Shown piece by piece: positions 34,641 through 46,660 of a DNA stretch of 64,000 bases (positions are counted from its first letter, which is position 1; every line of letters starts with the position of its first letter). Under the pieces are notes generated by a model. The model was given only the letters and a program-made list of their open reading frames with translations, was not told the origin of the DNA and did no database searches. The translations under genes and the position numbers were made by a program. Location: contig KN834796.1 in the NCBI GenBank assembly GCA_000827265.1, forward strand, positions 124,001 to 188,000, read 5' to 3'. The DNA comes from Collybiopsis luxurians FD-317 M1 (Eukaryota > Basidiomycota > Agaricomycetes > Agaricales > Omphalotaceae).

Positions 34641-34745
34641 TATGTACATCAGCAAAATAACCCTTAGACCAGGGTGCCTAAGGCAGCCCAGGAATTTTGC
34701 CAAATCCTGAGTAACGTTGGGCCTTCTAGGCAGCCTAGTTTGTCA

Positions 34746-34960
34746 CATCAGGAAAATTACCTTTTGCCCAGGCTGCCTAGAGGTCTCTGGAGACACCCCC
34801 AAAATCCTAGGGATCCCAGGAATATCTCAGATCTCTCCTAGAATCTTTTGGAGCTTTGAGATTGCTCTGGGGTCTTTCAGGGTCCCTGGGGATCCCTAGG
34901 AATTAGGGGGTGTCTCCAGAGATCTTTGGGAGGCCTGGGCCCAGAGCATTTTTCCTGATG
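34746..34960. mobile_element. Small nested TIR element
   Basis: CATCAGGAAAA (34746) and TTTTTCCTGATG (ending 34960) form inverted ends with further match inward (TTGCCCAGG against CCTGGGCCC). It is about 215 bp, flanked by CA on both sides rather than TA. It sits inside the left sector of the larger element. It could also be an internal duplication of the larger element's end. Confidence 0.5.
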
Positions 34961-35564
34961 CAGGGCTACCCAGGTTTTTGTCCAAATCCTGGTCTCCCTG
35001 AGAGTCCCTGGGTCATCTCTGGGCCATCCCTGGGTATCCCTGGGCACCCCTGGGAGATATGTTGGTGTGCCTGAAACATAATATAAAATTTATATAAAAA
35101 ACTTGTTCACAGCATTGGCACAATTAATGGGCCATAACTTGAAATATCTTTTGGCATGAGCTTGTGCTTAATTATGCTGATTACACACCCTTTACTCTGA
35201 GCCTGAATAATAGTTTTAAGTCATTATTACACCTACAGTGGTGCCTTGTCACAGAAATTTTTTAAAAAAATGACATGATTTTTGAAATTAAAGAAGTGGC
35301 ATGATTTTTTATTTAAAAAATGGCAATCACCTGCTTGTGGACTCAAGCACATGAAATCATGTGACTTTTGGTTGAAATTTTGTGCACTCCCTCTTTTTGA
35401 CTCCATTCCTTCTCTCCCCTTAACTACCATGTCTAATGAACTTCAGTTGCCCTATACTTTTCATATCTTATTTCTCATGCTATATCTCTGAGAAATAGCA
35501 TAGTCTTGGATGTTGAGGGACATTAAGGAGGATTAGGGCAAGTTTTTGACTATCTACTGGATGG

Positions 35565-36358
35565 AATAGAACATGCCCTGGTGAGCTTTCTATCACTTTT
35601 GATTCCTTATGCTTATTGAATATCTTAGATTCATTTTGTACATCCTACATTTGCACCTGAAGCCTATATTGCTGTTTGAGGGCAAGGACCTGTGTAGAGA
35701 GGAGGGCTATTATCTTGGGTGAGTTCTTGTCTTTTTTCCCCTTCTTTAATACTGATTANNNNNNNNNNNNNNNNNNNNNNNNNNNNNNNNNNNNNNNNNN
35801 NNNNNNNNNNNNNNNNNNNNNNNNNNNNNNNNNNNNNNNNNNNNNNNNNNNNNNNNNNNNNNNNNNNNNNNNNNNNNNNNNNNNNNNNNNNNNNNNNNNN
35901 NNNNNNNNNNNNNNNNNNNNNNNNNNNNNNNNNNNNNNNNNNNNNNNNNNNNNNNNNNNNNNNNNNNNNNNNNNNNNNNNNNNNNNNNNNNNNNNNNNNN
36001 NNNNNNNNNNNNNNNNNNNNNNNNNNNNNNNNNNNNNNNNNNNNNNNNNNNNNNNNNNNNNNNNNNNNNNNNNNNNNNNNNNNNNNNNNNNNNNNNNNNN
36101 NNNNNNNNNNNNNNNNNNNNNNNNNNNNNNNNNNNNNNNNNNNNNNNNNNNNNNNNNNNNNNNNAATAGAACATGCCCTGGTGAGCTTTCTATCACTTTT
36201 GATTCCTTATGCTTATTGAATATCTTAGATTCATTTTGTACATCCTACATTTGCACCTGAAGCCTATATTGCTGTTTGAGGGCAAGGACCTGTGTAGAGA
36301 GGAGGGCTATTATCTTGGGTGAGTTCTTGTCTTTTTTCCCCTTCTTTAATACTGATTA
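35565..36358. other. Assembly gap (N 35759-36164) with identical 194-bp flanks
   Basis: The gap is 406 Ns. The 194 bases before it (35565-35758) are identical to the 194 after it (36165-36358), offset exactly 600 bp. This is what is expected when two contigs that overlap are placed side by side with an estimated gap instead of being merged. Any open frame running through here is meaningless. Confidence 0.9.
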
Positions 36359-36580
36359 ATCACCTTAGATTGATCTTCTTGACACTGCATTTACTTTCCT
36401 GCTTACTGAATGTCTGTCTACTTACCCATCTCATCTTCAAGTTATATTTCTACTGTTGTATTATGTAATCAAGTTAATGTATATTCCTTGTTGCTCAAAA
36501 CATATTTGAGATGAGATATACAGGAGTTTAGATATTTATCTAGGGTTACAAGATTGATTTTAACATAAGCAGATACCTTC

Positions 36581-36660
36581 CAGGGATGCTCAGGGATGCT
36601 CAGGGATGCTCAGGGATGCTCAGGGATGCTCAGGGATGCTCAGGGATACTCAGAGATACA
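36581..36660. repeat. 10-bp minisatellite (CAGGGATGCT)n
   Basis: Six perfect tandem copies of CAGGGATGCT run from 36581 to 36640. A one-mismatch copy (36641-36650) and a weaker one follow. It lies in the right-hand CCTAGG-rich sector of the TIR element E2. Confidence 0.95.
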
Positions 36661-36862
36661 CAGGGAGCTCTCAGGGCTGCTCAAAGATTCCCACAATACC
36701 TTGAGCTACTTTAATTTGCCTGAGTGTGCACAGGATTTGGGGGGTATCTCCTGGCAACCTTGGGCAACTCTGGCACCCTGGGTCTACCAGGTAGCCCAGG
36801 AGGCTCCAGGTTTCCCAGAAGGAATCAAAGTGAGCCTAGGCTTTGAAGTACTTTTGCTGATG

Positions 36863-39800
36863 TATAACATTGTGTGCTTGTATATAAAGCCACCTACATA
36901 CATGAACAATCTAGTGGCACTTTTTCTCTCCTTTGATCTGTGTGATCACTTCAGTGCTGTGTGCACTGTCTACTATTCTCTTAACTAGTGTCCATAACCT
37001 CTAATACAATGCTGCTGTGTAGTGGTTACCTGTGGTCACCTTGGAACCAATTGTGGCTGGGGTGCTAATAAGTGTGTTCTTGGCTAGTTGTGAGCTTTGC
37101 AAAGAACCACTTTTAACCCAATCAGATCAGACTGACAGGTAGAATATGTGAGTAAGGAGGTTGTCAAAGGTTCCCTTTCAGTGAACACCTTAAGGAAGCA
37201 ACCAGTGAAACAAAAGGATGTGTTGTAGACTTGCCTTGCAGCTTCATTGGATGCACTATGGTACAGAATAAGTGTAGAGGGGTGTGGGGAGGGTAGATGA
37301 GCTTAGTCTCCTATAGAGAAGTTCACTCACTTGGCATTGTCAAAGCAACAGACCACCACAAGCTTAGCTGGCTTAATCAGAGTTCACCTGTCTTCAAGAT
37401 TATTGGGTGCAATTCCAAGGTCACTCAGATACTAGAAGCTTATACAGCACAGTCCACAGGTCACTTCAGTTCCTTTGTTGAGCAAGAACCACCAACAAGG
37501 CTTATACAGTGCAGTCTGTAGGTCACTTTGCAGGTTTTTACACACTCTACTATTATTCAAGTGGGCGCAATGTTTTCAGACTTGCAGACTAGCTAACAAG
37601 TCACTGACTGTTCAACCTACAACTTCATAGACTAGAGCTTGGGTGGTATATGCTGGGGAGGTGAGGTCCATATGAGGTTCACCCTATATCCAGTCCCTCT
37701 CCTCAAGATATGTCAACAACTTTGCAGTCTAGTTTCTGGGAGTTTCAAACAGAATTTCCTAACCAACTGAGTCCAGTGGCCAATGTGAGTGATTGTAGCT
37801 ATTAATGGCTAAGATGCTTTAACCCTGTCATAGATTTTTCACCACTCTAGCAAATTGAGATAGGTTCAATATCCAAAACTGAGATTCCTCCTACATACAG
37901 TTACATCTTTATACTGATACAAATTATAATATCTACAACATTACTAATATTCATACAAACCAAGGTACTTCCATATTTATCAATAGGCCTGATTAAATCT
38001 CATAGAATAAATTATTTTCATTCTTTTCCCTTTGATGAGTTACCTTTTTAGCTTGTTGACTTATCAATCAGCCACAGGCTGAAGTCTGAACCTACTTCCA
38101 CTTGGTCCACAGCCATCTTGCAGCCTATCAGCTTTTTGGGATTGCTTGTCAACTCAAGTCATCCTAGATTCTTATCAAGGGTTCATTGAGTCACATCTTT
38201 TCTTTCATTTGATAGCTAATGGGATTATTCCCCTTCTACTTGGCTGGCTCATCTTTTTGTTTTGCTCCATGCCTTTGCTGCTAATAATAGTATTGCCAAG
38301 GATGCCTAGACCTGAGTTTAGCCTCATGTTTGTTGAACCATGTTGCATCAACTTTTGAGACTCATTGAAGTCCATTGTGACTTCCATGTGACTGTCATTT
38401 CCTTTGCCTGACCAGAGTCGCTGAACTTTCAGGTTTGTAGACCTACTGCTGAACAGTTAGACTACAAGAGCATATGTGCAATGTTTCCCCTTCTGAGTAA
38501 AGTCCTTCATTGACCTAGGCCATCTTGTGTTCTACAAGTTTGATTGAACTTTGCCCACCATGACCCAGACAGTCATTGAAGTCCCGCATAGTGCACTCAG
38601 GACTTAGAGCATAGGTGCCTCACAAGGTACTCTAAACATGTACTGTCATTTGGCTACCCTTATGAATACAATAGGTCTTCTCCAGATTTGACTGACAGCT
38701 CAGGCTCACTACAGTCCTTTTAGTACCACTTAATTGAACTAACAAAACACAGGATCTAGTGTTTGTTACCTTTTGAGCCATGGACAAAAAATCAAATTAT
38801 CAGTGCTCTGAAGCTTTCCATCCAGATATGTCTCAGCACATTGATTTCTGCAAGCCTCAAGGCTGTGTGTTGTGCTTCAGCAGAAAGTTTTGAACTAAAA
38901 GTTGTATTTTTTTCACACAGAGTCTATGATTTCCCTAGTGGCCAATACAGGTCACTCAGGCTACAAGTGCATGGAATGGAATGGAATGCTGAGTTTCTGC
39001 TCTGACAATTCTGTGCCTGATCCAAGGCAGGCAATTTTGAATTGATTTAATTTTTGCAATTTATAAAGTTTTAGTTAGTTTTCATTACATTGATGATCCA
39101 GGATCCTCAAGGTATATAATTTGTTCCAATTACTGAAAAGGGCAGGAGTCCCATCATACATTAATGTTGGCCCACTTTGTGTCAAGTTGTAAGCAAGAAA
39201 CATCAATTGATATGCCTAACCTGGCTCCATAAATGTCATCAAGCCCATAGTTCAGCCATGTGAAAAATTCATGAATCTTATTCTTCATTTGTTTACTGAC
39301 AGTTTAGGTGCCTGAATACTAATGAAAGTCTGATGTAAGTTGCTTATACATGCTGCACTAGCTGTATAACTGGAATCAGGATGGTAAAGAAGAATGCAGG
39401 AAAAATGAGTGATTTATATTGTTCATAAACAAACTACAAGACCTTTTAAAGACAAATTGAAGGAATGTGAAGGCCCTAGTGCTCGGATTGCATATTGTAG
39501 TACCCACATTGTGTGATCGGGTCATCAATATCATGATTGAACTGCCATGTTGAAATGGGTCATCCATGAGAGAGTCACCAATGATTAAGGCAATTTCAAT
39601 TCCTGCCATGACAATGCTCATCATCTGACAGACATGTGGAGCATCTTCATCAGCATATGAAATAAACAAGTGTGTGCAAAGTTACTTTTTTTAAACTTCA
39701 ATTTAAGTTACAGAACTTACTGATATAATGTCTTGTGGATTATGATTATTAGTATAATAATACAGTATAGGTACAAGTTTTCTAATTGTAGACAGTTCAC

Positions 39801-41077
39801 AGGACATAACAAATCCTTGATTCCACTACACTACATGTTACTTTCATGCTAGGTAGTAGGTATTTATAGTCAATTCTATATAAATCAATTTTTCATTTAA
39901 TAACTGATGTAAGAGAGTTTTATTTAATTTCTTGTATTTTTTTTCTGTTACCTGGAGGTCAACTAGCAGGTAAATTACCTGCAAGATGGGTGCTGGGTTC
40001 CCATGGGTTTGGTACTGGTCACAGGCTAGGGATCTTTGGTCCCAGTTACCTGCAACACAGTTCCCAGTCTTACACAATTCTACACTTAAATCAAGTTCAT
40101 AGGTAATTGTAATGTATCTGCAACAGAATTACTACACAGTACAAGAGCACAAGCAGACAGGGAAAAGTTAGTTTTGTGGAAATTTAACTTACTGAGTGCT
40201 TGGCCAGACAAATGACAAGGTTAAAGTATCAATTCAAGAAGGACTGCCCTACTGATACTCTACATACTGTAGACAAGCTGGCTTTTATAGTAGTGTAGGG
40301 TATATGTAATGATTAGGCATCTAAGATAGCTAGTAACAAGTAGAACAAACCATTTAGATTGGGGATCTAGGAATTATAATGAATGTATATGCAGATGCAA
40401 AGAAACAGCAAGTGTGGAATGATGGAATTTGTGAGAGTGGGCCACTGCTATGGATCACGCAGCAAATACAAGTCCGGGATTGACTAAAGCATTTCCATAC
40501 AAAATTCATGAATGCTTGGCCTTCCTTGCAGTCAACATAATCAGCACTCAGCATTAAAGACCAGCTGTCCACCATTGGCCAAAAGTACCATTGTGCCAGT
40601 ACTGGAAAAGAAATGAGTATGGACATGCTTAGTGCTCAACCTTCATTGCACTGCAAAGGAATGAATTTACAATTTCAAAGCACCAGTGGCTGACAGCACA
40701 ATGCATAAATACTGGCTAATTTGAAGGGAAGACAGCAGAGTAGTAGATTAATATGACAATCAAGGCTACAAGACAATGTCAGTGTGTAGGAGGAACATGT
40801 GGTAAAAAAAACAAATAAACAATGTATCAAAAAAAAGATGGATGACAGTGGATCAACTGTCCAATCTACATTCAGATAATGAGAAAGAAAAGTCAAGAAC
40901 AAAAAATAAGGATTAAAGGAAAGTATCACATGGCAATGAAAAGAGAATGACATACAATGAAGCACAGAGAGTCTCTTTGCTTTACAGAGTGGCTTGGGTC
41001 TAACAACAAGAAAATGCAAGACTTGACTAGACTGTGATGAATGAGGGGTGAAGAGCCTTCATATCTCTGTCACTTTG
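36863..41077. other. CpG-poor gene desert of decayed repeats
   Basis: More than 4 kb without a supportable gene. Frames are short and interrupted (for example plus 38146-38358, minus 39376-39669, minus 40354-40626). Some are hydrophobic, but none has a motif. CpG is nearly absent. Near 39955-40000 a small palindromic patch occurs (CTAGCAGGTAAATTACCTGC). A run near 36895 (TATATAAAGCC) resembles a retroelement promoter, but no LTR pair could be shown. Confidence 0.4.
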
Positions 41078-44000
41078 TCACCAGTTCAAGTTAGGCCAGT
41101 TCTGTGTCAATTGTTTAGCCTCATTCAATTTTCCAAGCACATTTAATGTGCTTGTAAGATTGTCCCTGGAGGCTAATGTATGGGGGTGATTATTTCCAAA
41201 CACTTTCTGGTGCAAAAAAAGGATCTGTTCCTGTAGTTCTTCAACTGCATTAAACTTCCCAAGTTTATAGTATGTAAATGCAAGATTATTCATAAAGATC
41301 ATTGTATCAGGGTGGTCATCCCCAAGCATTTTCTTGTGCAAAGAAAGTGTTTGCTCTTGTAGCTCTTCAGCAGCATTATACTTCCCAAGTTGATTATAGG
41401 TAACTGCAAGATCATTCATAGAGGTCAATGTATGAGGGTGGTTATCCCCAAACATTTTCTGGCGCAAAGAAAGTACCTGCTCCTGTAGCTTGTGAGCAGT
41501 ATCAAACTGCCCAAGTTTACAATATGTAAGTGCAATGTTATTCATGAAGATCAATGTATCAGGGTGTCCATCCCCTAGCACTTGCTGGCCCAAAGAAAGT
41601 ACCTGCTTCTGTAACTTTTCAGCATCATCATACCTCCCGAGATAATCATATGTAAGAGCAAGATTGTTCATGGAAATCAATGTATCAGGGTGGTTATCCC
41701 CAAGCACTTTCTTCCGCAAGGAAAGTACCTGCTTCTGTAGCTCTTCAGCAGTGTTCAACTTCCCAAGCCTAAAATATGTGAGTGCAAGATTATTCATAGA
41801 GACAAATGTATCAGGATGGTTATTTCCAAGCACTTTCTTGTGTAAAGAAAGTACCCAGTCCTGTAGCTTTTCTGCAACATGATACTTCCCAAGTTGACTA
41901 CAGGTAAGTGCAAGATCATTCATGGAGGTTAATGTATGAGGGTGGCTATCCCCAAACATTTTCTTACACAAAGAAAGCACCTGCTCTTGTAGCTCTTCAG
42001 CAGCATTATACTTCCCAAGATCATGATAGGTAAATGCAAGACTGCTCATGAAGATCAATGTTTCAGGGTGGTGATCCCCAAGCACTTTTTTCCTCAAAGC
42101 AAGTACCTGCTCCTGTAGCTCTTCAGCAGCTTTATACTTTCCAAGTGCAGAAAATATAAGTGCAAGGTTGTTCATGGAGGTTAGGGTATGAGGGTGATTA
42201 TCCTCAAGCACTTTCTTATGCAAATAAAGTATGTGCCTCTCTAGCTCTTCTGCAGCACTATCTTTTCCAAGATTATAATATGTAAGTGCAAGATTACTCC
42301 AGGAGGTCAATGTATCAGGGTGGCTTTCCCCAAGCACTTTCTTGTGCAAGGAAAGTACCTGTTCCTGTAGCCCTTCAGCAGCATTATACTTCCCAAGTTT
42401 ATAATATATGCATGCAAGATTGCTAATAGAGGACATTGTATCAGGGTGTTCATTACCAAGCACCTTCTTGTGCAAAGACAGTACCTGTTCTTGTTGCTCT
42501 TCAGCAGCATTGAGCTTCCCAAGTGCAGAATATGTCAGTGCAAGATCATTCATAAAGGTCAATGTATGAGGGTGGTTATCCCCAAGTGCTTTCTTGCACA
42601 AAGAAAGTCCTTCCTCCTGCAGCTTTTCAGCAGTGTTATACTGTCCCAGTTCAAAATTTGCCTTTGCAACATCAGCCATGGAGATCAATGTTTTAGGGTT
42701 GCTCTCTCCATACTCTTTCCTTTTCAACAAAACTATAGTTTCTTTTACTTTCTTAGCTGGTTCCCAAAACCCACTCTCACTCAAAATTCTTGAAAATTTT
42801 TGCATGCACCTTAAGAGTGGGAAGAATTTCCAGTCTATCATTATACAGACTAACATGCATGAAGAGCTCTTGCCGGAACTGATATTCCTCAGTTGTTTCT
42901 CCCAATGGAGTGGATCTTGCTAAAAGCATCATTGCTGCTTGGCTTGTATCTTGTTCATGTTCCACAGTCTCTCTAATGCAGGCATGGATTACTACATGGA
43001 ATGTAACTGACTCTTTGGTCTCATTATATGACACAAGAGATAATTGATGCAACTCATTTATGCTTTTATCCCATGCTTCCTCTTCAGGAAACAAGGTTAA
43101 GAATTTCTTCATGAAATTTATTGCAGCACTTGGTGGTTTTGAGTCTGCAGGTTCAATATCATCTCCCAAAAAGGCAGCAGCTTGCATGAATATTGCCCTT
43201 GAAATGGAAGATGGATGTAGATAGGCACAGACTTGGATCAAACACTGAGTTGGGACACTCAATTTATCAAAACTGAGCTTAAAGGCACTGAAAACAGTCT
43301 TATTACAGTTGTTAACTGTTTTCAATCTGTACTTTAGTATGTGAGTGTGCTGCCTTTTGAAACAATCCAAGTAATTTTTAAGGGTACAAGTTGGGGTTTT
43401 GTAAATATATCCTCCAGCAGTTGCCACAGCAAGAGCATGATATCCAAGTGTATCCATGATTTCCATTGCAAAATTTTCATTCTCCTCAGAATGTTCTTCA
43501 TGAGCATGTTTTAGCAATAGTTCAACAGCATCATCTTTGGAAAGGTCACCAAAGTCAATGTCGGGCCCAGGAAAGGCCATTTGAATTGTATCTCCAAGTC
43601 TGCTGGTTACAATAATGTTCCCATGATTGCAGCTAGGAGTATAATCTTTGAGATAAAGTTGATCATTGTCAGCATTGTCGAAAATGCATAACCAATTCTC
43701 TTGATTTCTTGCAAGATATTCTGTAACATCTTGAACTTCTTTGCCAACCCCCAGTGCCTTGCCAAGCTTCTTAAAATTGGCAGTGAGTGTAGCCTCAGAA
43801 GTTGCATCAAAGAACCATATATTTGGGAATCTGTAGTTCTCTTTGTTCCTATAAGCTAGTCAAGGTACAAAATGGCTTACCTGAAATAATTTTCAGCCAC
43901 AAACTTGAGCACAACCTGGGTTTTTCCAGTCCCTCCACTTGCAACAAGAGGGACCACTTTCTGCTGAACCACAGCATTTGCAGCTGGCATAGCAAGTATA

Positions 44001-44599
44001 CCAGATATCTGGTCAAGTATATCTTGTCATCCAACAAAGAATTGACTAGGAGGTGGACACATGAGGACTTCTGAGGGCAACAGATGCAAATTTGGCTTTT
44101 TATCCTCCATTAGCTTTTCTAAATCATGCCTAAGAGCCTCAATGTCATTTTTGTCTGTCAGAATGAATTTATCAATATTTTCCCCCTTTTGATCATGGAG
44201 TGGTACCTGTATCTTACTATGATATTGGTTCACTTGGACATGAACATCCCTTCCAGCTGCATTGAAAGTTGGTGATCCATGGATTCCAAAATTGGATGCA
44301 CCAGATAGTACAGATGCTGGGCCTAATGTTGTAATCACATCAGTCCCACAACAAAGCTTCAGGGTACATAGATTCGACTTACATTCGCCATGAATTTTGT
44401 ATGGCTGATGCCTTTCCAATGAAGCTGATGAAGTCATCACTGAGGTAACTTCAGTGCTTGTGTATACATTGCTTTTGGAGGCTTTTGCAGTACCAGGTTG
44501 CAGGATTCTGGGCCATTGAAATTTTTTCTTTGTAGACATGGGGGGACAAGATGATAGTCGGAATATAAGAGGTGAATGCACTGCCTTCCCACTGCCCAA
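41078..44599 (-). pseudogene. NB-ARC/NACHT-like TPR protein (NLR type), broken copy 1
   Basis: The minus-strand reading from 44599 gives an N-terminal region with SNFGIHGSPTFNAAGRDVHV, a motif often seen before the nucleotide-binding domain of Agaricomycete STAND proteins. Then comes FFVG-stop-QDILDQISG, with a P-loop VVPLVASGGTGKTQVVLKF and a Walker-B-like stretch (ENWLCIFDNAD). NIIVTSRLGDT (RNBS/sensor-like), a helical arm and GYHALAVATAGGYI follow. The C-terminal half has 13 units of a 42-residue kinesin-light-chain-type TPR (A-E-L-Q-E-Q-V-L-S-L-x-K-K-V-L-G-x-x-H-P-D-T-L). Lesions: TGA at 44027-44029 where the paralog has AGA (Arg), and a 1-nt insertion near 42785-42792 in an A/T run that shifts the frame before the TPRs. 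The splice junction near 43850-43880 also differs in phase from the paralog. Such proteins are thought to act in fungal non-self recognition and cell death. Confidence 0.8.
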
Positions 44600-45094
44600 G
44601 TGACAAGTTGATGTCCATTATTCCCATGATTCTTGAATGCTGTGGGAGATAATGATTTGGTGTGTTCCTGCAAGTGCCCAAATTATATACAACTCGGCAC
44701 AGCTCCATGCTGAACAAAATGCTATAACCTTGTCAAAGATGACTGACAGACTTCTATGCTTCAATTATACAGACTGAAATTCCGTACATCACAAAAAATA
44801 CCTAAAGCCTAGGCAAACTCAGTTTACCTGAGGTGTTCCAGGAATTAGGCCAAATCCTAGGGAACTTGAGAGTGCCTGAAAACCCTCTAGCTACCTAGGC
44901 CACCTGGTAAGCCCAGGATATGGCCCAAATCCTGGGTGCCCTGGAGGCTCCCTGGAGGCTCCCTGGAAGAAGCCTCTGAGTCTCTAGGATTTGGGCCAAA
45001 TCCTAGGCATCCCTGGGGATCCCTGGGAGTCTTTGAGACATGTTTAGAAAAATATATATAAATATTTCAATTTAGATATTTCATTTGCATCTTT

Positions 45095-46080
45095 TATGCT
45101 TTTTTCACTCCTTACTCCTCACCTCCCATTTTTAACTCTCACTTTCATTTCCTATCTTTATTCTCTCTCTCACCCTTACCCTCCCTTGCCTATATTCTTA
45201 CCCTTATCCTCACTCTTATTCTCTTGCCCTCTCTCATTCCCACCTTTACCCTCTTCTTACTCTCCCCCTTACCCCCTTCTCCTGTCTAGCACTCTCACTC
45301 TGCCCCCCTTTCTATTCTCACCCTTATCTGGCACTTTCATCTCCCCACCCTCATCTTTCATCCCTCCTCATCTTGCACCCTTCCCCTCACCCCCTTCTCT
45401 TGTCTGACACTTTTACTCTCCCCTCTCTTTCCACTCTTACCCTTACCTGACACCCTCATCTCCTCACCCTCATCTCCCTTCTCTCCTTATCTTTACCCTC
45501 ATCCTCTTCTTATCCTCACACTCCCTTACCCTCTCTCACCCTTACTTTCATATCCTTTTATCCTTTTTCTCTCACCCTCCCTCACCCCTCTCACCCTCTC
45601 TCAACACTCTCACCCTCCCTCCCTTCCTCCCTTACCCTTCCTCACCCCCTCACCCTCTTACCATCCCTCACCCCCTTACCTTCTCTTACCCCCTCACCCC
45701 CTCACCCCCTCACTCTCTTTCATCCCCTCATCCTCCCTCACCCCCTCACCCTCCCTCACTCCCTTACCCTCCCTCACCCCCTCACCCTTCCTCACCCCCT
45801 GACCCTCACTCACCCACTCTTCCTCACCCCCTCACCCCCCCCTCACCATCTCACCCTCTCACCCTCCCTCACTCCCTCACTCCCTCACCCTCCCTTATAC
45901 ACCCTCACACCCTCATCCTCTCTCACCCCCATACCCTCTCTCATCTCCTCCACCTCTTCTCCCCCTTACCCTCCCTTACCTCCTCCCCCCTTACCCTCAT
46001 CTTTTTTCTCCTTCTCCTCCTCCTTTACCTTTTTCAACTCTCTACACCTCCTCACTCTGACCCTCTCTTCCTTCTTTCCT
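45095..46080. repeat. Long CT-rich (CCCTCA)n-like degenerate microsatellite
   Basis: Nearly 1 kb of almost pure pyrimidine on plus, with CCCTCACCC-type periods, most regular at about 45590-45900. It is probably prone to slippage and assembly error, and able to form triplex or, on the complementary strand, G-rich structures. Confidence 0.9.
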
Positions 46081-46264
46081 TCTCCTTTAATTTCTTATAA
46101 AAATGGTGCGAGTTTTTTAAAATCATGTGATTGGTCTGTGCACCTGGGAAAGTATCATGTGACCAATGTTGGTATTTAATCCAGGATTGACTCGAGTTTT
46201 GACTTAACTTCTCTTTCTCCTCGACTACCACCTTCCTTAATTGCCTTTGTTTCTTAGTCTTTTA

Positions 46265-46660
46265 CTAGCTCTGGAGGGTGAGGAGGTGGAGGTGGAGGGT
46301 GAGGGTGAGGGTGAGGGTGAGGGTAAGGGTGAGGAGGGTAAGGGTAAGGAGGGGCAGGGTGAGGATGAGGGTGAGGGTGAGGAGGGGCAGGGTGAGGAGG
46401 AGGGTGAGGGTGAGGGTGAGGATGAAGAGGAGCAGGGTGAGGGTGAGGGTGAGGAGGGTGAGGATGAGGAGGGGCAGGATGAGGGAGAGGAGGGGCAGGG
46501 TCAGGGTGAGGAGGGGCAGGGTGAGGAGGGTGAGGATGAGGAGGGGCAGGATGAGGGTGAGGAGGGTCAGGGTTAGGAGGGCCAGGGTTAGGAGGGGCAG
46601 GGTAAGGGTGAGAGTGAGAAGGGGCTGGAGCTGGATAAGGGTGAGAGAGGGGGAGAAGAT
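46265..46660. repeat. GA-rich (GGGTGA)n/(GAGGGGCAG)n degenerate microsatellite
   Basis: Purine-rich tract dominated by GAGGGTGAGGGTGA and GAGGAGGGGCAGGGT periods. It is the reverse-complement counterpart of the CT tract upstream. The GGGTGAGGGTGAGGGTGAGGG core fits the consensus for G-quadruplex formation. Confidence 0.9.

Larger units (their letters stand above)
34647..36862. mobile_element. TIR element, TA-flanked (copy E2, contains the N-gap)
   Basis: The left end CATCAGCAAAA starts at 34647 and the right end TTTTGCTGATG finishes at 36862, a perfect inverted pair flanked by TA on both sides (34645-34646 and 36863-36864). Internally, each end has a CCTAGG/CCCAGG/GATCCC-rich sector (about 34660-35060 and 36580-36840). 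A core at about 35240-35470 has GTGACTTTTGG- and CTTAACTACCA-like text shared with the element at 44787-47094. There is no coding capacity. The true length is uncertain because of the gap at 35759-36164. Confidence 0.65.

Noticed and set aside
35676..36260. Long open frames across the N-gap
   Set aside because: They consist mostly of unknown residues from Ns and duplicated contig ends, so they carry no coding evidence.
36581..36660. CRISPR array
   Set aside because: The 10-bp units are perfectly adjacent without spacers, and the genome is eukaryotic. It is a minisatellite.
36890..37050. LTR promoter next to the TIR element
   Set aside because: TATATAAAG and downstream text look retroelement-like, but neither a partner LTR nor a primer binding site could be shown.
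41664..42923. Plus-strand Cys/Ser/Phe-rich repeated frames opposite the TPR arrays
   Set aside because: They are antisense translations of the 126-bp TPR repeats.
45096..45407. Pro/Ser/Leu-rich frame in the CT tract
   Set aside because: It is a by-product of the CCCTCA-like microsatellite.
46265..46600. Telomere or subtelomere
   Set aside because: The period is GGGTGA/GAGGGG and not the TTAGGG repeat usual for basidiomycete telomeres. The tract is internal to a TIR element with unique sequence on both sides.
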